From Photobacterium galatheae (GTDB taxonomy: Bacteria; Pseudomonadota; Gammaproteobacteria; Enterobacterales; Vibrionaceae): a DNA stretch of 64,000 bases. This document shows, in pieces, positions 62,801-64,000 of this stretch. The stretch lies in assembly GCF_000695255.1 (NCBI RefSeq), contig NZ_JMIB01000023.1, positions 62,001 through 126,000 of the forward strand, written 5' to 3'. The notes below the pieces were generated by a model. That model saw only the letters and a list, made by a program, of their open reading frames with translations. It ran no database searches and had not been told where the DNA came from. The number at the start of each line of letters is the position of its first letter. Position 1 is the first letter of the stretch. The position numbers and the translations under genes were made by a program.

Positions 62801-62990
62801 TACTCAACGCTTCAATTGTTCTGGTGTGCCACACCAAAGTTAAAACAACAAGTCAGGCGTAAAATCATACGGAAAACGTCAACTGCTCCGACAACGATAT
62901 TGTGCTATTTCATTCGGCTTTGACGATGGCCTCTCAGAGTCTGAGCAACTGAGAGGCATGTTACTTGCGATAATACGAAGCTGGTATCAC

Positions 62991-63656
62991 TCAGAGCGGT
63001 TCAGCCATATTTAATCTGGAGAGTGCAGCCTGATAGTAAGACAGGCTTGGAATATGTGTATGATGACTGAGCTTTTTGCCAACAGCCACAAAATCATAGC
63101 CCAGTTCCTGAGACGCTCTTTGATTCCACTCACCTTCAGCGAACACAACCCGCCTCTGAAATGTCATCCCGGAGTCTTGTTTCGCCCGAAATGCAGCCAA
63201 CGCCATAATTTCCGTACGACTCGGTGCATCGGATGAGGAAGCGAAAGTCATTTTGCTGACATCAATGCCAACGGCTTTCAGTTTCATCCGGCTGACCGCT
63301 GCCCAACCGCTACTGGTAATTGCAACATGGGTGTCTTGACGACTCCCCATTTGCTCAAGAAATTCCCGCGCGCCTTTGCTGATCACTGTGCCTTCCGGCA
63401 GAGATGTCAGTGAATCTGCCAAATATTCCAGATACTTTTGCTCCACCTGACGATGAACAATGGATCGACTGGTTTCCACAGGGAACTGGCGCAATATTTC
63501 ATCCAGCATCGCCGAATCCGTCCCCCCTTTTTCCTGATAACGCGATTTATCTAAAGTAATGTGGAGCACTTCTTCAATTGCCTGAAGAAAACAGCGCATA
63601 TCGATTCCCTGCGCATTCACCAGCGCACCGTCCACATCAACTAACAACAGATTCAT
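62991..63656 (-). CDS. HAD-family hydrolase (HAD-like)
   Basis: Protein of 221 residues starting at 63656 (MNLLLVDVDGALVNAQG) with AAAGGT upstream. Motif I is LVDVDGAL, with both Asp but Ala where Thr normally follows Gly. Motif II is ITSSGWAAV and motif III region AKQDSGMTFQRRVVFAEGEW. The cap is helical. Substrate unknown. Confidence 0.75.
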   Translation of the reverse strand: MNLLLVDVDGALVNAQGIDMRCFLQAIEEVLHITLDKSRYQEKGGTDSAMLDEILRQFPVETSRSIVHRQVEQKYLEYLADSLTSLPEGTVISKGAREFLEQMGSRQDTHVAITSSGWAAVSRMKLKAVGIDVSKMTFASSSDAPSRTEIMALAAFRAKQDSGMTFQRRVVFAEGEWNQRASQELGYDFVAVGKKLSHHTHIPSLSYYQAALSRLNMAEPL

Positions 63657-63959
63657 CAAAGTACCTTTGTTTTTATCATCGGAGATTGCGTCATACAGCA
63701 TGAAGATGTAAACAAAATGTTTCAACATCAAATTTGTTAAACTTCATTAATTTTTGAGTAAACTCAAACTCTTAAAATGCTATCAGATGCATTGCAGGAT
63801 CAGATTACCGCAATCGATTACCATCAAAGCCGCAAAAACAACCAAAATCTTAACATCTTAATTTCTTCGCGATTTTTCAGATTCTTTCCCACAATTATTC
63901 CGTTCGCCTAAAAAGAGCGAGCCATCTGTGAGCAATGAGACAATATAAGGATAAATAGG

Positions 63960-64000
63960 ATGAAAACTTCAACAGACCGTCGACGTTTCCTGCGCCTGAC
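63960..64000 (+). CDS. Start of a Tat-exported protein, cut by the window edge
   Basis: ATG at 63960 with AAGGATAAATAGG upstream (SD AAGG). The only visible residues are MKTSTDRRRFLRL, a twin-arginine motif (D-R-R-R-F-L) that marks Tat secretion. No identity can be given from 13 residues. Confidence 0.6.
   Translation, partial: MKTSTDRRRFLRL

Noticed and set aside
1..64000. CRISPR arrays and complete insertion sequences
   Set aside because: No regularly spaced repeats and no transposase-like open frame were found. The only mobile trace is the decayed integrase at 55302-55860.

Overview
The window reads as a chromosomal segment of a marine gammaproteobacterium of the family Vibrionaceae (Vibrio/Photobacterium/Grimontia/Enterovibrio side). 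The reasons are a full-length PrtV-type M6 protease, a PhnW/PbfA/PhnX phosphonate pathway, a GH19 chitinase, and core genes (folE, moeAB, selO, yajQ, aroH-type DAHP synthase, lpxL, cvfB) that look vibrio-like. Base composition is moderate, with AT-rich intergenic stretches. Species cannot be fixed from the sequence alone. Nothing here looks like a prophage or a CRISPR locus; the only mobile-element trace is a decayed integrase at 55.3-55.9 kb.

Layout. 1-8.1 kb: 2-aminoethylphosphonate (AEP) island. phnX, pbfA and phnW read left; phnS, phnT, phnU and phnR read right. Three TGG(N6)CCA operators and two PhoB-type boxes sit at the promoters. 8.1-12.6 kb: PEP-CTERM protein, nitroreductase, LysR regulator, flippase. 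12.7-15.8 kb: prtV and a small secreted protein resembling the PrtV propeptide. 16.3-20.3 kb: small ORF, GNAT acetyltransferase, two tandem paralogous lipoproteins with a shared upstream element. 20.4-25.5 kb: POT peptide transporter, an FAD amine oxidase carrying the same operator as the phn genes, and an L,D-transpeptidase. 25.9-31.5 kb: folE, moeA-moeB, an orphan OppA, cvfB. 31.8-37.6 kb: unknown membrane protein, selO, a stand-alone PEP-synthase-like domain, DAHP synthase, yajQ. 37.9-42.3 kb: GH19 chitinase, J-domain protein, pirin, lpxL. 42.5-49.6 kb: a probable minus-strand ncRNA, a winged-helix protein, a DUF2760/Hsp70/Hsp70 module, a KorA-like protein and an H-NS-like small protein. 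50.2 kb: tRNA-Pro(GGG). 51-55.9 kb: alanine/glycine symporter, small membrane proteins, a hybrid histidine kinase and the broken integrase. 56-64 kb: second orphan OppA, lipoprotein, YqaB-like HAD, periplasmic solute-binding/PheC-like protein, AraC regulator with a receiver-like N-terminus, NTF2-like protein, second HAD, and the first codons of a Tat-exported protein.

How the genes work together. PhnS/T/U import AEP. PhnW transaminates AEP to phosphonoacetaldehyde, PbfA makes the same aldehyde from (R)-1-hydroxy-AEP, and PhnX cleaves it to acetaldehyde and phosphate. The FAD enzyme 19 kb away shares the PhnR-type operator at the same distance from its start as phnW, so it is probably a third entry route (N-methyl-AEP or AEP oxidation). 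Phosphate starvation (PhoB) and substrate (PhnR) appear to be combined at phnS and phnT.

The most interesting less-explained items are the operator-linked FAD enzyme, the DUF2760/double-Hsp70 module, the PrtV propeptide-like small protein, the PEP-synthase-like pseudoenzyme next to DAHP synthase, the 49-residue membrane protein overlapping the hybrid kinase, and the orphan minus-strand terminator at 42.48 kb.
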